Assembly: GCA_903861645.1 (NCBI GenBank)
Contig: CAIOVE010000017.1
Span: 1 to 62,232 of the forward strand
Length of the DNA stretch: 62,232 nt
Source: an uncultured Hyphomicrobiales bacterium
Lineage (GTDB): Bacteria > Pseudomonadota > Alphaproteobacteria > Rhizobiales > Beijerinckiaceae
Direction: 5' to 3'
A program made the translations under genes and the position numbers. Of this stretch, positions 18,042 to 26,477 are shown piece after piece; within the stretch, counting starts at the first letter, position 1; every line of letters starts with the position of its first letter. A model generated the notes under the pieces. That model had not been told where the DNA came from and made no database searches. It was given only the letters and a program-made list of their open reading frames with translations.

Positions 18042-19151
18042 ATGATCGCTGCTATTATGCCCTCAACGGCGGTAAAGCCGGCCCTGGAGACGCCCTTGAA
18101 CGCCATCGATTGCGACGTGCATCCCAACGTCCCGAATTTGCGCGCGCTGATCCCCTACATGGAGCCTTACTGGCGCGATTCCATCGTGGATCGCGGCATC
18201 GACGCCATCGATTCGGCGAGTTATCCGCCGAATTCGCCGCTGACCGCGCGCGCCGACTGGCGCGACGCGGACAAGCGCGTCGCGACCCGCGTCGAGGACG
18301 TCCAGAAGCACGTGTTCGATGGTCTCGGCGCCGATATCGCGATCCTCAACAGCCTCTACGGCGTCCAGCTCGTGCTCAACGAGGACATGGCGCGCGCCTT
18401 CACCCGCGCCCTCAACGACTGGGTGCGCGCCGAGTGGCTCGACCGCGACCCCCGGCTGCGCGCGTCGATCATCCTGCCCATGCACAATGTCGAGCACGCC
18501 GTGGACGAACTGGAACGCTGCGCCGGCGATCATCGCTTCGTGCAGGCCATGATGCTGGTTGGCGGCGAGACGCCGCTGGGGCGCCGGCACTACTGGCCGA
18601 TCTACGAGCGTCTTGAAAAACTCGGGCTGCCGCTGGGTGTGCACGCGGGCTCAAGCTATCGCAATCCCGTGACGTCGCTCGGCTGGCCCTCCTATTACAT
18701 GGAGGATTACACCGCGCAGGCGCAGGGGTTTCAGTCGCAGTTGACGAGCCTGATCACGGAGGGCGTGTTCGCCCATTGCCCCGGCCTCAAGGTCGTCTTG
18801 ATGGAGTCGGGCGTCACGTGGTTGCCGGGCTTCATGTGGCGCCTGCAAAAGTTCTGGCGCGGCCTGCGATTTGAAACGCCGTGGGTCGACCGGCCGCCCA
18901 TGGACATCGTCAGGGACAACGTGCGCCTGACCATGCAGCCGCTCGACGCGCCCGACGATCCCGAGATCGTCGCGAGGCTCATTGACCATTTCAATTCCGA
19001 TGACATGCTGCTGTTCGCGAGCGATTATCCGCATTGGCAATTCGATGGCGCGGCGGCCATGCCGGCGGGCATTTCCGCCGCGCTGGCGCGCAAGATCAAG
19101 GTGGACAACCCGTTGGCGACCTATCCGCGATTGAGGGAGACGACCGCATGA
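18042..19151 (+). CDS. COG2159 amidohydrolase-family enzyme (decarboxylase/hydrolase)
   Basis: A 369-residue TIM-barrel metal-dependent enzyme (PF04909). CDVHPN near residue 27 replaces the common D-x-H-x-H, a variant seen in many members; later marks are GVHAGSSYR (metal His), LMESGVTWLP and ASDYPHWQFD with the catalytic Asp. The group includes gamma-resorcylate, 5-carboxyvanillate and ACMS decarboxylases. GGAG at 18031 sets the start. It overlaps the next gene by ATGA and is its paralogue, suggesting a heteromer or two sequential reactions. Confidence 0.87.
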   Translation: MIAAIMPSTAVKPALETPLNAIDCDVHPNVPNLRALIPYMEPYWRDSIVDRGIDAIDSASYPPNSPLTARADWRDADKRVATRVEDVQKHVFDGLGADIAILNSLYGVQLVLNEDMARAFTRALNDWVRAEWLDRDPRLRASIILPMHNVEHAVDELERCAGDHRFVQAMMLVGGETPLGRRHYWPIYERLEKLGLPLGVHAGSSYRNPVTSLGWPSYYMEDYTAQAQGFQSQLTSLITEGVFAHCPGLKVVLMESGVTWLPGFMWRLQKFWRGLRFETPWVDRPPMDIVRDNVRLTMQPLDAPDDPEIVARLIDHFNSDDMLLFASDYPHWQFDGAAAMPAGISAALARKIKVDNPLATYPRLRETTA

Positions 19152-20251
19152 CGCGCGAAAGCCTGCATCCCGACCCCGAGCGCGCGACGAACCGCCTGTG
19201 CGTCATCGATTGCGACATTCACCCCAAGACCTCGATGGAGGATCTGAAGCCCTTCATGGCCCGGCATTGGTGGGACACGCTCGATACGTTCGGCGCCCGC
19301 CCGCGCCACGGTTTCGCCAGCGGGTTTCCCTATCCCAAGGCGCAACCACAGGCCGCGCGCCGTGATAGCTGGCCGCCGTCGGGCGGCCTGCCGGGCAGCG
19401 ACCTCAAGTTCATGCGCGATCAGCTGCTCGACTTTTACGACCTGGACTACGGCATCATGAACTTCCTGTCGCCGACCGGGCAGGGGTTCCAGAATTCCGA
19501 TCTCTCCGTCGCCATGGCCTACGCGGCCAACGAGGCCGCGCGCGTGCGCTGGACAGGGCCCGAAAAGCGCCTGAAGGCCTCCATCGTCGTGCCCTACGAG
19601 GATGGCGAGGAATCCGCGAAGGAGATCACGCGGCTCGCCGGCATGCCCGATTATGTGCAGGTGCAGATGCTGAGCCGCACGAGCGAGCTCGCCGGCAAGA
19701 AGCGCTACTGGCCCATCTACGAGGCCGCGAGCGCCCACGGCCTGCCGGTCAGCTTCCACGTGTTCGGCTACAGCGGCTGGCCGTCCACGAGCGGCGGCTG
19801 GGCGTCCTATTATATCGAGGAAATGGCGGAGCATTGCACCTCCTGCCAGTCGCTGCTCGCGAGCCTCGTCATCGAGGGCGTGTTCGAGCGTTTTCCGCGG
19901 TTGAAGGTGGTGTTGATCGAGGCGGGTTTCGCCTGGCTGCCCGCGCTGGCCTATCGTCTCGACCGCAACTGGCTGCGCCTGCGCGCCGAGACGCCCCATC
20001 TCAAGCGCCGCCCGTCCGAATACATCCGCGAACATGTTTTCGTGACGACGCAGCCGATGGAGGAGCCCGAGAAGCCGGAGCATCTGATGGATGTGCTGGA
20101 CTGGATCGGCTTCGACCGGATTCTGTTCGCCACCGATTATCCACACTGGGATTTCGACGATCCGCGCCACGCGCTCCCGGCCGCCCTCACGCCGTCGCAG
20201 CGCCGCATGATCCTGTCCGAAAACGCCCGTAAACTCTATGGTTTTCCCTGA
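19148..20251 (+). CDS. COG2159 amidohydrolase-family enzyme, second tandem copy
   Basis: A 367-residue paralogue of the preceding gene. It begins with VIDCDIHPKTS, continues with VSFHVFGYSGWPSTS, IEAGFAWLPAL and ends with FATDYPHWDFDD; the metal and catalytic positions match those of the first copy, so both could be active. The start ATG overlaps the previous stop (ATGA), and the stop overlaps the next start (TGATG), which shows tight translational coupling. Its partner downstream is a Rieske protein. Confidence 0.87.
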   Translation: MTRESLHPDPERATNRLCVIDCDIHPKTSMEDLKPFMARHWWDTLDTFGARPRHGFASGFPYPKAQPQAARRDSWPPSGGLPGSDLKFMRDQLLDFYDLDYGIMNFLSPTGQGFQNSDLSVAMAYAANEAARVRWTGPEKRLKASIVVPYEDGEESAKEITRLAGMPDYVQVQMLSRTSELAGKKRYWPIYEAASAHGLPVSFHVFGYSGWPSTSGGWASYYIEEMAEHCTSCQSLLASLVIEGVFERFPRLKVVLIEAGFAWLPALAYRLDRNWLRLRAETPHLKRRPSEYIREHVFVTTQPMEEPEKPEHLMDVLDWIGFDRILFATDYPHWDFDDPRHALPAALTPSQRRMILSENARKLYGFP

Positions 20252-20664
20252 TGGCCAGACATGTCGTGGCGGCGTCGAGCGAGATCGCGCCGGGTGATCG
20301 CAAACTGGTCGACGCTGGCGGTCGCGCCATCGTGATCTTCAATCTCGGCGGCGAGTTCTTCGCGCTCGCCAACCGCTGTCCTCATCAGGCCGGCGAGTTG
20401 CACAAGGGCAAGCTGTGCGGCCTCGTGCGCTCGCCCGAACCCGGCGTGTACGAATACACCCGCGAGGGCGAAATGATCCGATGTCCCTGGCATTCCTGGG
20501 AATTCGACGTGCGCACGGGCAAGAGCTGGTGCGACCCGGCGCGCATTCGCACGCGCCGGTATGACGTCAAGGTCGAGCACGGGGCCGATCTGGTCGAAGG
20601 CCCCTATGTCGCCGAAACCTTCAAGGTCGCCATCGAGAATGACTATCTTGTGATCGACGTCTGA
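20251..20664 (+). CDS. Rieske [2Fe-2S] protein
   Basis: A 137-residue soluble Rieske protein. The cluster ligands are CPH (Cys43, His45) and CPWHSW (Cys78, His81), with the usual loop between them. It is somewhat longer than a simple ferredoxin (about 105) because of a loop insertion at about 55-72 and a C-terminal extension. No oxygenase alpha subunit or reductase is in the operon. It may therefore carry electrons to an enzyme elsewhere, or work with the amidohydrolases; the latter would be unusual. Confidence 0.9.
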   Translation: MARHVVAASSEIAPGDRKLVDAGGRAIVIFNLGGEFFALANRCPHQAGELHKGKLCGLVRSPEPGVYEYTREGEMIRCPWHSWEFDVRTGKSWCDPARIRTRRYDVKVEHGADLVEGPYVAETFKVAIENDYLVIDV

Positions 20665-20768
20665 GCGCGGCGCATGTGGCGATTGCCCGACCGATTGCCG
20701 CTGACGCGGCGCCTGTGTAGGTTGCGCCCGGTTCGCGCCGGGCGCGGGCAGGGGAAATCATTGGAGCC

Positions 20769-21290
20769 ATGACCGCGAAGCCTCAGGAGCCATCGCCCTT
20801 CTGGACGTTCTCGTTGCGCATCTATGGGCGCCCGGGCGTTCCGGCGGCGTGTCTCGCCTTGCAGAACGGCTCTGGCGTCGATGTCAACGTCATGTTGTTC
20901 GGCCTGTTTCTGGCCAATGCCGGCCGGAGCCTTGACGCCGCCGACGTCGCCGCCATCGCAAGCGCGGTTGAAGCGTGGAAGGCCGATGTGGTGGTTCCTC
21001 TGCGTCGCGTTCGCACCCTGCTGAAATCGCCGCCAGCGGTGGTCGATTCCGCGGGCGCCGCGGCGCTGCGCGACCGCGTCAAGGCTGTCGAGCTGGAGGC
21101 CGAGCGCTTGCAGCAGGAAGCCCTGTTCGCCGCCTTTCCCGCGGCGACGACCGGCGCGCCACGCGCGCGCGACACCGCGGCGCGCGACGGCCTTCTCGCC
21201 TATCAAACCCATCTGGGCGTCGTGTTCGACGCCGCCGCGGTCGGGACGATTCTCGCCGCCTTCGCAACCCTTGAGGACACCAGGACGTGA
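20769..21290 (+). CDS. TIGR02444/DUF2390 family protein
   Basis: A 173-residue cytosolic helical protein. The opening (PFWTFSLRIYGRPGVPAACL) and VNVMLFGLFLA are the family marks; the rest is amphipathic helix with a final coiled segment. The biochemical role is unknown. It is common in proteobacteria and often stands alone. Here its stop overlaps the ubiX GTG start, so the two are cotranslated. It could be a housekeeping passenger of this operon rather than a catabolic gene. Confidence 0.82.
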   Translation: MTAKPQEPSPFWTFSLRIYGRPGVPAACLALQNGSGVDVNVMLFGLFLANAGRSLDAADVAAIASAVEAWKADVVVPLRRVRTLLKSPPAVVDSAGAAALRDRVKAVELEAERLQQEALFAAFPAATTGAPRARDTAARDGLLAYQTHLGVVFDAAAVGTILAAFATLEDTRT

Positions 21291-21868
21291 GTGAAAGACA
21301 AAAGCGTATCATCGTCGGCATCAGCGGCGCTTCGGGCATCATCTATGGCGTGCGCGCGCTGGAACTGCTCAAGGCCGCGGGCGTGCATACCCATCTGGTC
21401 GTCAGCAAGGCGGCCGAGATGACGCTCGCCTATGAGCTGGATATGACCGCGAAGGAATTGCGCGGGCTCGCCGATGAGTACCATCCCTCGACCGACATCG
21501 GCGCCTCGATCTCCTCGGGCTCCTTCAGGACCGTGGGCATGCTGATCGCGCCCTGTTCCATCCGCTCGATGAGCGAGATCGCGACGGGCGTCACGGGATC
21601 GCTGATGAGCCGCGCCGCCGACGTGGTGCTGAAGGAGCGACGCCGCCTCGTGCTCGCCGTGCGAGAGACGCCGCTGCACACCGGTCATCTGCGCACCATG
21701 CTGCAATTGTCGGAAATGGGGGCGGTGATCTGCCCCGTGGTTCCGGCCTTCTACAACAAGCCCAAGACGCTGGATGACATCGTCAACCACTCGGTGGGCC
21801 GCATGCTCGACCTGTTCGACATCGAGGTCGGCGCGGTCAAGCGCTGGAAGGACGATGAGGAAGCCTAG
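21287..21868 (+). CDS. ubiX: Flavin prenyltransferase UbiX
   Basis: A 193-residue flavoprotein that adds a dimethylallyl group to FMN, making the prenyl-FMN cofactor of UbiD decarboxylases. All landmarks of UbiX are present: VGISGASG (FMN phosphate loop), SSGSFRTVGM, APCSIRSMS, AADVVLKERRRLVLAVRE and PLHTGHLRTM. It starts at GTG 21287, overlapping the previous stop. No ubiD is in the window. It could serve ubiquinone synthesis or a UbiD-type aromatic decarboxylase encoded elsewhere. Confidence 0.93.
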   Translation: MSERQKRIIVGISGASGIIYGVRALELLKAAGVHTHLVVSKAAEMTLAYELDMTAKELRGLADEYHPSTDIGASISSGSFRTVGMLIAPCSIRSMSEIATGVTGSLMSRAADVVLKERRRLVLAVRETPLHTGHLRTMLQLSEMGAVICPVVPAFYNKPKTLDDIVNHSVGRMLDLFDIEVGAVKRWKDDEEA

Positions 21869-22089
21869 TCGAGCGACATGTAATACCAGAGGCCGGCGAA
21901 CAGGATCGCCGAGACGACCGTCGTGCAGGCCGCTTTCAGCAACAGCCGCGGGTTGCTCGGCGCGCCGGGGTCGGTGCCCTGAGCATAATCCGTTTCCTCG
22001 TGCTGGGAGCGGACGCCGAAGGGCAGGACGGCGAACAGCACGATCCACCACATGGTGAAATAGATCGCGATTCCCATCGGCAGGGTCAT
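21865..22089 (-). CDS. DUF1467-family small membrane protein
   Basis: A 74-residue protein with two membrane helices (about 5-25 and 50-70). The middle loop HEETDYAQGTDPGAPSNP is characteristic of the DUF1467 family of Alphaproteobacteria. Its function is unknown. The ATG overlaps the stop of the upstream cyclic-nucleotide-binding gene by four bases, so the two form an operon. It converges on ubiX with a four-base overlap. Confidence 0.82.
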   Translation of the reverse strand: MTLPMGIAIYFTMWWIVLFAVLPFGVRSQHEETDYAQGTDPGAPSNPRLLLKAACTTVVSAILFAGLWYYMSLD

Positions 22090-22706
22090 GATGTCTGGCT
22101 TTCCTTGACGAGATTGGCCTCGTACCTCTGGACGATGACGCGGGCAAGGTGAAGCGAGAATTCAGGGTTTTGCAGGCAAAGCTGTTCAAGTTCGCGATAG
22201 TTGACCTTCCAGGCGCGCACATCGGTCCGGCAGATCGCCGAAGCCGTGCGCCTGTTGCCCGCCGTGAGCAGGCCGATTTCGCCAAGCAAGGCGCCCGGTC
22301 CCACGCTCGCGTCGTGTTCGGGGATGGCGATCTCGCCGGCTCCGATCAGATAGGCCTCCGCGCCCACGTCGCCCTTTTGGAACAACGTCTGGCCGGCGGT
22401 GAATTGCGCCGGGTGCATGAAGGGCTTCAGCCATTCAAAGCCGGACGGGCGGCCGACGGCGGCTTTTGAATCGACGATGAGCCGCCGCATCTCGATGAGG
22501 CGCTTAAGATTGAGCGGCAGCAGGACGGCGTTTGCGACGACATTCGGGTAATTGCCCTTCGACAGCCCCCAGATCAGCCCAAGCGCGCAGGCCAGCGTCG
22601 CGGCCACGCGCAGCGGGATCATCGTTTTGGCGTTGAACGCATAAACGCCGGCCGCCGCCGAAGCCCACCCAGCCGTCAGGAAAACGGCATTCCAGTAATC
22701 GTTCAC
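22086..22706 (-). CDS. Membrane protein with C-terminal cyclic-nucleotide-binding domain (Popeye-like layout)
   Basis: A 206-residue protein: two or three N-terminal hydrophobic helices (about 5-60), a linker, then a cNMP-binding domain from about 90. The phosphate-binding cassette is LLGEIGLLTAGNRRTASA, with the Glu (143) and Arg (153) that hold the cyclic nucleotide ribose and phosphate. There is no DNA-binding domain, so it is not a Crp-type regulator. A GTG start at 22706 with a GGGGGC site is preferred; an ATG frame starting at 22868 would run into the divergent gene. This layout resembles Popeye proteins. Confidence 0.8.
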   Translation of the reverse strand: MNDYWNAVFLTAGWASAAAGVYAFNAKTMIPLRVAATLACALGLIWGLSKGNYPNVVANAVLLPLNLKRLIEMRRLIVDSKAAVGRPSGFEWLKPFMHPAQFTAGQTLFQKGDVGAEAYLIGAGEIAIPEHDASVGPGALLGEIGLLTAGNRRTASAICRTDVRAWKVNYRELEQLCLQNPEFSLHLARVIVQRYEANLVKESQTS

Positions 22707-22866
22707 GCGTCGCCCCCGGTGATGTCGCGGACTTGTAGCGCGAGCGGCGCCGTGGAGCCAGCCAGCCCGCCGGGCGCGCGACGTCGGCGTGGGTTGCGAA
22801 GCACCCCGGGCAGGGGCTACGATTTCGGCGGGGGCCGATGTGCTCGATTGTTCCGGGAGAAACGCC

Positions 22867-23469
22867 ATGGCCGATGACGCCGTCGCATCGAAAGCGGTCG
22901 CCGACGACAGGGCGCCGCCCGCGCCAAAGCTGGCCTTCGCGCATTGTGGTTTTCACTGCGTCGATTTTCCGCGCATGGTGGATTTCTACACGCGCGTTCT
23001 CGGCTTCACGGAGACGGATCGCGGCGTCGTGCGTGGTTTCGACATCGTCTTCCTGAGCTGGGACGCCAGGGATCACCATCAGGTCGCGCTTGTATCGGGC
23101 CGACCGGATACGTCCGGTTTCAATCACATCAACCAGATCTCGTTCCGCGTGCCCTCGATCCACGAGGTGCTGGCGGTCTATCATCGCGTGAAGGACGAGC
23201 CGGGCGTGCATGACACGCGCGGCACCAATCACGGCAACGCCTTCGCGTATTATTTCCGGGATCCCGAGGGCAATCGCATCGAGATATTCTGCGATACGCC
23301 ATGGTATATTTCACAACCCTGCATCGAGTTGCTGGATCTGACGAAATCGCCCGAGGCCATTCTCGCGGAGGCGGAGGCCTTTTGCCGGACGCAGCCGGGC
23401 TTCAAGCCGGTGCGCGAATGGGAGGCCGAAACCGCCCGCCGTATCGACGAGCACGCGCGGGGCGGCTAG
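22867..23469 (+). CDS. VOC-family extradiol dioxygenase-like protein (single domain)
   Basis: A 200-residue vicinal-oxygen-chelate protein. The facial triad is visible as His30, His87 (FNHINQ) and Glu139 (NRIEIF), the arrangement of type I extradiol dioxygenases and glyoxalase-fold enzymes. YYFRDPEGNRIE is the classical VOC C-terminal block. It is shorter than biphenyl-diol dioxygenases (about 290), so it may be a one-domain enzyme or a dimer. The ATG follows GGGAG. It overlaps the next minus-strand gene end by four bases. Confidence 0.85.
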   Translation: MADDAVASKAVADDRAPPAPKLAFAHCGFHCVDFPRMVDFYTRVLGFTETDRGVVRGFDIVFLSWDARDHHQVALVSGRPDTSGFNHINQISFRVPSIHEVLAVYHRVKDEPGVHDTRGTNHGNAFAYYFRDPEGNRIEIFCDTPWYISQPCIELLDLTKSPEAILAEAEAFCRTQPGFKPVREWEAETARRIDEHARGG

Positions 23470-23684
23470 CTCGCGAAGTGGCGCAGCCAGCGCCGGAACG
23501 CGACCAGCGACCAGACGCCCTCGACGACGCCAAAGGGCCAGGCGCCCTGCAGGAAGCCATAGGTCGACGCCAGAACGCACGTGCCGGCGAAGGCGAGGAT
23601 GAACCAGTGGCTCCTGTGTTCGAACGCGTAGCAGACCATCATGGCGCTCACGGCGAACAGTCCAAACAGCGTTAGCGTATCCAT
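23466..23684 (-). CDS. Small conserved membrane protein (DUF6552-like)
   Basis: A 72-residue protein with two hydrophobic helices. YAFEHRSHWFILAFAG and YGFLQGAWPFGVVEGVW form a pattern I recall from short conserved proteins of the DUF6552 type, which are predicted to be integral membrane proteins of unknown function. It lies between two VOC genes. The family assignment is from memory and should be checked with a profile search. Confidence 0.65.
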   Translation of the reverse strand: MDTLTLFGLFAVSAMMVCYAFEHRSHWFILAFAGTCVLASTYGFLQGAWPFGVVEGVWSLVAFRRWLRHFAS

Positions 23685-23749
23685 ATGCTAATCGTAGGGC
23701 CGGCGCGTCTGGCGCGCCAGCGGGCCCCGCCTGATCGCCGCCGCGAGGG

Positions 23750-24706
23750 CTATTCAGCCTCGAAATTGCGAGCGAAGTCATCCGGCGGATCGCCGGCCCA
23801 CAGATAGAACGAATCCTCGCCGTCGTGGAACTCGGTCTTCCAATCGCGATCAACTGGCACATAATCCATGTCGGCGGTGTATTCCGCGTAGGAGCCCCAG
23901 GGGTCGCGCACATAGTGGAAGTAATTCGAGCCCAGCACGTGACGGCCAAGGCCCCAGCCGCGCTTGTGGCCCTTGCGCGACATTTCCATCGCGCCCAATC
24001 CGATATTCTGCACCGAGCCCATGTCCCAGCTTGAATGATGCAGGCCGGAGCCATTCGAGGTGATCAGCGCGAGCATGTGGTGATCGCTGCCGTGTATGCC
24101 GTAGAGGAAGCAGATGATGCTTTCCGCGCGGTCGGCGAGCCGCAGGCCCAGCGCCTTCTCATAGAAGGCAATCGACCGGTCCATGTCGCGGCAATACATG
24201 GCGAGATGGGAAAAACGTCGCGGCCTTGCCACGGGCGTTCTCTTGCGGGGCAGGGCGCCGCGCTCGTTGGGGCCCGACGAGGGACATGCGAACGGGGCTT
24301 TCTCCGTCGGCGATGTTTTCTCCGCCGCGCGTATTTCGATCAGCAACCCGTCGGGGTCGCGGAACCATAGTCCGTTGCTTTCGAAACCCTTTGGCGCCGG
24401 CAGCAATTCGACGCCGAGGTCGGCGAGCCGCTTGCGGAAGGCCGGCATATCCTCGGCGTAGGCGCCGAAGGACAGATAATAAAGCTGCTTCTTGCCGGCT
24501 TCGCCAATGCGCGCCCAGCAATGCGCATTGCCGGGCGTATAGAGTTCAAGTTGATTGCCAACAGTCTTCGTGTCGAGGCCAAAGGAGCCATAGAACTCCG
24601 CCGCCCTGGCGAGGTCCGGCGCGATCAGGGCATGGTGGTCGAGCGAGTGAACCCCGAGTTCGCCGGGGCGTTTGATCGCCGATATGTGGCCCGTGATCGC
24701 GGTCAT
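23750..24706 (-). CDS. Two-domain VOC extradiol dioxygenase (BphC/catechol 2,3-dioxygenase-like)
   Basis: A 318-residue type I extradiol dioxygenase. Two VOC domains lie at about 17-125 and 165-280. The metal triad is in the second: His167 (FSHLAMYC), His223 (LHHSSWDM) and Glu275 (YAEYTAD). His/Tyr residues at about 256-265 fit the conserved catalytic region. The linker (about 128-160) is longer and more charged than usual. It should open a catechol-type ring between C2 and C3. A ribosome site GGAGGA precedes the ATG. It heads a possible unit with the two short genes downstream. Confidence 0.88.
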   Translation of the reverse strand: MTAITGHISAIKRPGELGVHSLDHHALIAPDLARAAEFYGSFGLDTKTVGNQLELYTPGNAHCWARIGEAGKKQLYYLSFGAYAEDMPAFRKRLADLGVELLPAPKGFESNGLWFRDPDGLLIEIRAAEKTSPTEKAPFACPSSGPNERGALPRKRTPVARPRRFSHLAMYCRDMDRSIAFYEKALGLRLADRAESIICFLYGIHGSDHHMLALITSNGSGLHHSSWDMGSVQNIGLGAMEMSRKGHKRGWGLGRHVLGSNYFHYVRDPWGSYAEYTADMDYVPVDRDWKTEFHDGEDSFYLWAGDPPDDFARNFEAE

Positions 24707-24715
24707 TGCATCCTC

Positions 24716-25690
24716 CTATTGGGGTCTGAACGTCAGGTCTTTCACGCTCGCCGGAAGCGTCGTGCCCTTGGGCGCGTCGCCGAGCGCGATGACGCCTTCG
24801 AGCGTGCGCTGCAAAAACGCGTCGGGCAGGTCGAGCGTCCGGTCGTAAGGCTTTTGTCGCGCCACGAGATCGTCGTATGTCGCCGCAGAGATATCGCCAT
24901 CCTGGCGGGTGTCCTTCGCCAGAATGGCGATGGCTTCCTCGCGGTTGGCGGGGTTGTAGAGCCAGTCGATGGCGTCCTGGATCGAGGCGAGATAGGCCTT
25001 CACGGCGGCGGGGTTGGACGCGAGAAAGTCCGGCCGCGCGGCGACCACCGCCATGGCGTACCCTTGCGAAATCGGGCCGAATTCCAGCATCGTCTTGAAG
25101 CCCTCGGCGCGGGCGCGCAGATCAAAGGGCGCGTTGAGCATGGAGGCGAGCGCGCTGCCATTCGCCAGCGCCGCATAACGGTTGGCGGCCTGCGCGTCGT
25201 AAATCTGGTCGATATCGTCCGGGTTCACGCCCTGGCCCTTCACCCATTCCCTCCACATCAGCGTGATGACGTCCGTTCTGAAGCCGAGAATGACCGGCTT
25301 GCCGACGAGTTCCTTGACGGAGGTCAATTTGGGCGACGCGACCATCGAATAGGGGAGCGTGTTGACGATGCAGCCGACGAGCCGCAGGTTCGCGCCATGA
25401 GCCAGCGCGTTGACCGCGACATAGAGCGTCGGGTGGGCGATATCGATCGACTTGCCGATGAGTTGCTGCACGCCGCTGACCGGGCTGCCAACGAGAATGA
25501 CGTCGGCGTCGAGTCCGTGGCTGGCGAACATGCCCTTGGCGCGCGCCACATAGGTCGGCCAGTAGATCGCCGTCAGCGAATTGATGCCAATGGTGACATT
25601 GACGCCTTCCGCCCGACTTGTTGTCGCGTGCGCGGCGAAAAGCACGGGAACGACCAGCGCGGCGATGGCCGCGCGAACGAATTTCAACAT
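24716..25690 (-). CDS. ABC-type substrate-binding protein, SsuA/THI5-like
   Basis: A 324-residue secreted binding protein (signal peptide to about residue 27). It is paralogous to 8935-9900, sharing ANRYAALAN and AIDWLYNPANRE. It lies nine bases upstream of the extradiol dioxygenase gene on the same strand, so it is probably cotranscribed with it, a hint that it binds an aromatic acid. No ABC ATPase or permease gene accompanies it. Confidence 0.85.
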   Translation of the reverse strand: MLKFVRAAIAALVVPVLFAAHATTSRAEGVNVTIGINSLTAIYWPTYVARAKGMFASHGLDADVILVGSPVSGVQQLIGKSIDIAHPTLYVAVNALAHGANLRLVGCIVNTLPYSMVASPKLTSVKELVGKPVILGFRTDVITLMWREWVKGQGVNPDDIDQIYDAQAANRYAALANGSALASMLNAPFDLRARAEGFKTMLEFGPISQGYAMAVVAARPDFLASNPAAVKAYLASIQDAIDWLYNPANREEAIAILAKDTRQDGDISAATYDDLVARQKPYDRTLDLPDAFLQRTLEGVIALGDAPKGTTLPASVKDLTFRPQ

Positions 25691-25747
25691 GTGTTTCCTC
25701 GCTATCGAAAGATGCAGGTGTCGCGAACCTGTCGGACGCGGATTTTT

Positions 25748-26341
25748 TCAGGGCGCCAGCCAGGCCTTGCCACGCGCGTAGAGCGCCTCGACCTCCGGCC
25801 CTCTCAGGCCCGGCATGTTGCGCTTGACCGGCAGGCCGCGCTTAACCTGAATATAGCCGAGATGCCGATAGCCCTCGGGGATGGATTCGTAAACCTCGGG
25901 ATCGAACCGCGGCATTTTCGCTGGATCGAGCGGGTCGAGCCGGTCCTTTTCGTAGATCGGTTGGCGCTCGACGATGGCCCAGCGTCCGGCGCGCTTTTCA
26001 AAGAAGTCATAGAAACGGCCCGTGCAGACGATGTCGCAAGCCGCGCCATCCACCTCGTCGCGGCTGGAGATCATCATCTTGGTCTGCGCGATGGCGCGCG
26101 ATCCCCGCAGCGCGATGGCCGTTCCGCCGAGGAAATGCACGCTGCCCGCTCCGCCCTTGGCGAAGGCCTTGGCGGCGTTGGCGATGAATTGCTCGCTGTC
26201 GCCCTGAAACCACGTGGCGTTCATGATCGCGCCGTCGTGCCAGCAGGTGCGCAGATTGTCCCAGTCGCCGCTGTCGCGCCAGATCGCCCAGCCCTCGATG
26301 ACGTCGCGAATGGCCTGCCTGTCTTCTGATTCCATCGCCAT
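25748..26341 (-). CDS. NTF2-like (SnoaL-like) protein
   Basis: A 197-residue protein with an NTF2-type cone fold in the first 130 residues (IRDVIEGWAIWRDSGDWDNL then CWHDGAIMNATWFQGD). This is the same scaffold as SnoaL cyclases, ketosteroid isomerase and ring-hydroxylating dioxygenase beta subunits. The C-terminal 60 residues (IYEKDRLDPLDPAKMPRFD and on) form an extension rich in Pro and Arg that I do not recognise. GGGAGG precedes the ATG. It is probably cotranscribed with the downstream binding-protein gene. Confidence 0.8.
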   Translation of the reverse strand: MAMESEDRQAIRDVIEGWAIWRDSGDWDNLRTCWHDGAIMNATWFQGDSEQFIANAAKAFAKGGAGSVHFLGGTAIALRGSRAIAQTKMMISSRDEVDGAACDIVCTGRFYDFFEKRAGRWAIVERQPIYEKDRLDPLDPAKMPRFDPEVYESIPEGYRHLGYIQVKRGLPVKRNMPGLRGPEVEALYARGKAWLAP

Positions 26342-26477
26342 GTGTTCCTCCCGGTTCGGTTGCGGCGAGCATGCCGTTTCCGCGACGGTTTTGACAAGAG
26401 CGCGGCGCGCCGCTTGACCCGCGATGGTCGGACTTCTAGCGTGTCTGAAACAACGTTTCGTCGGGTCGGAGGCGCAA

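Noticed and set aside
24521-26329. A 602-codon plus-strand open frame opposite a VOC gene, a binding-protein gene and the NTF2-like gene
   Set aside because: It spans three recognisable minus-strand genes and gaps between them; the composition is that of an antisense shadow.
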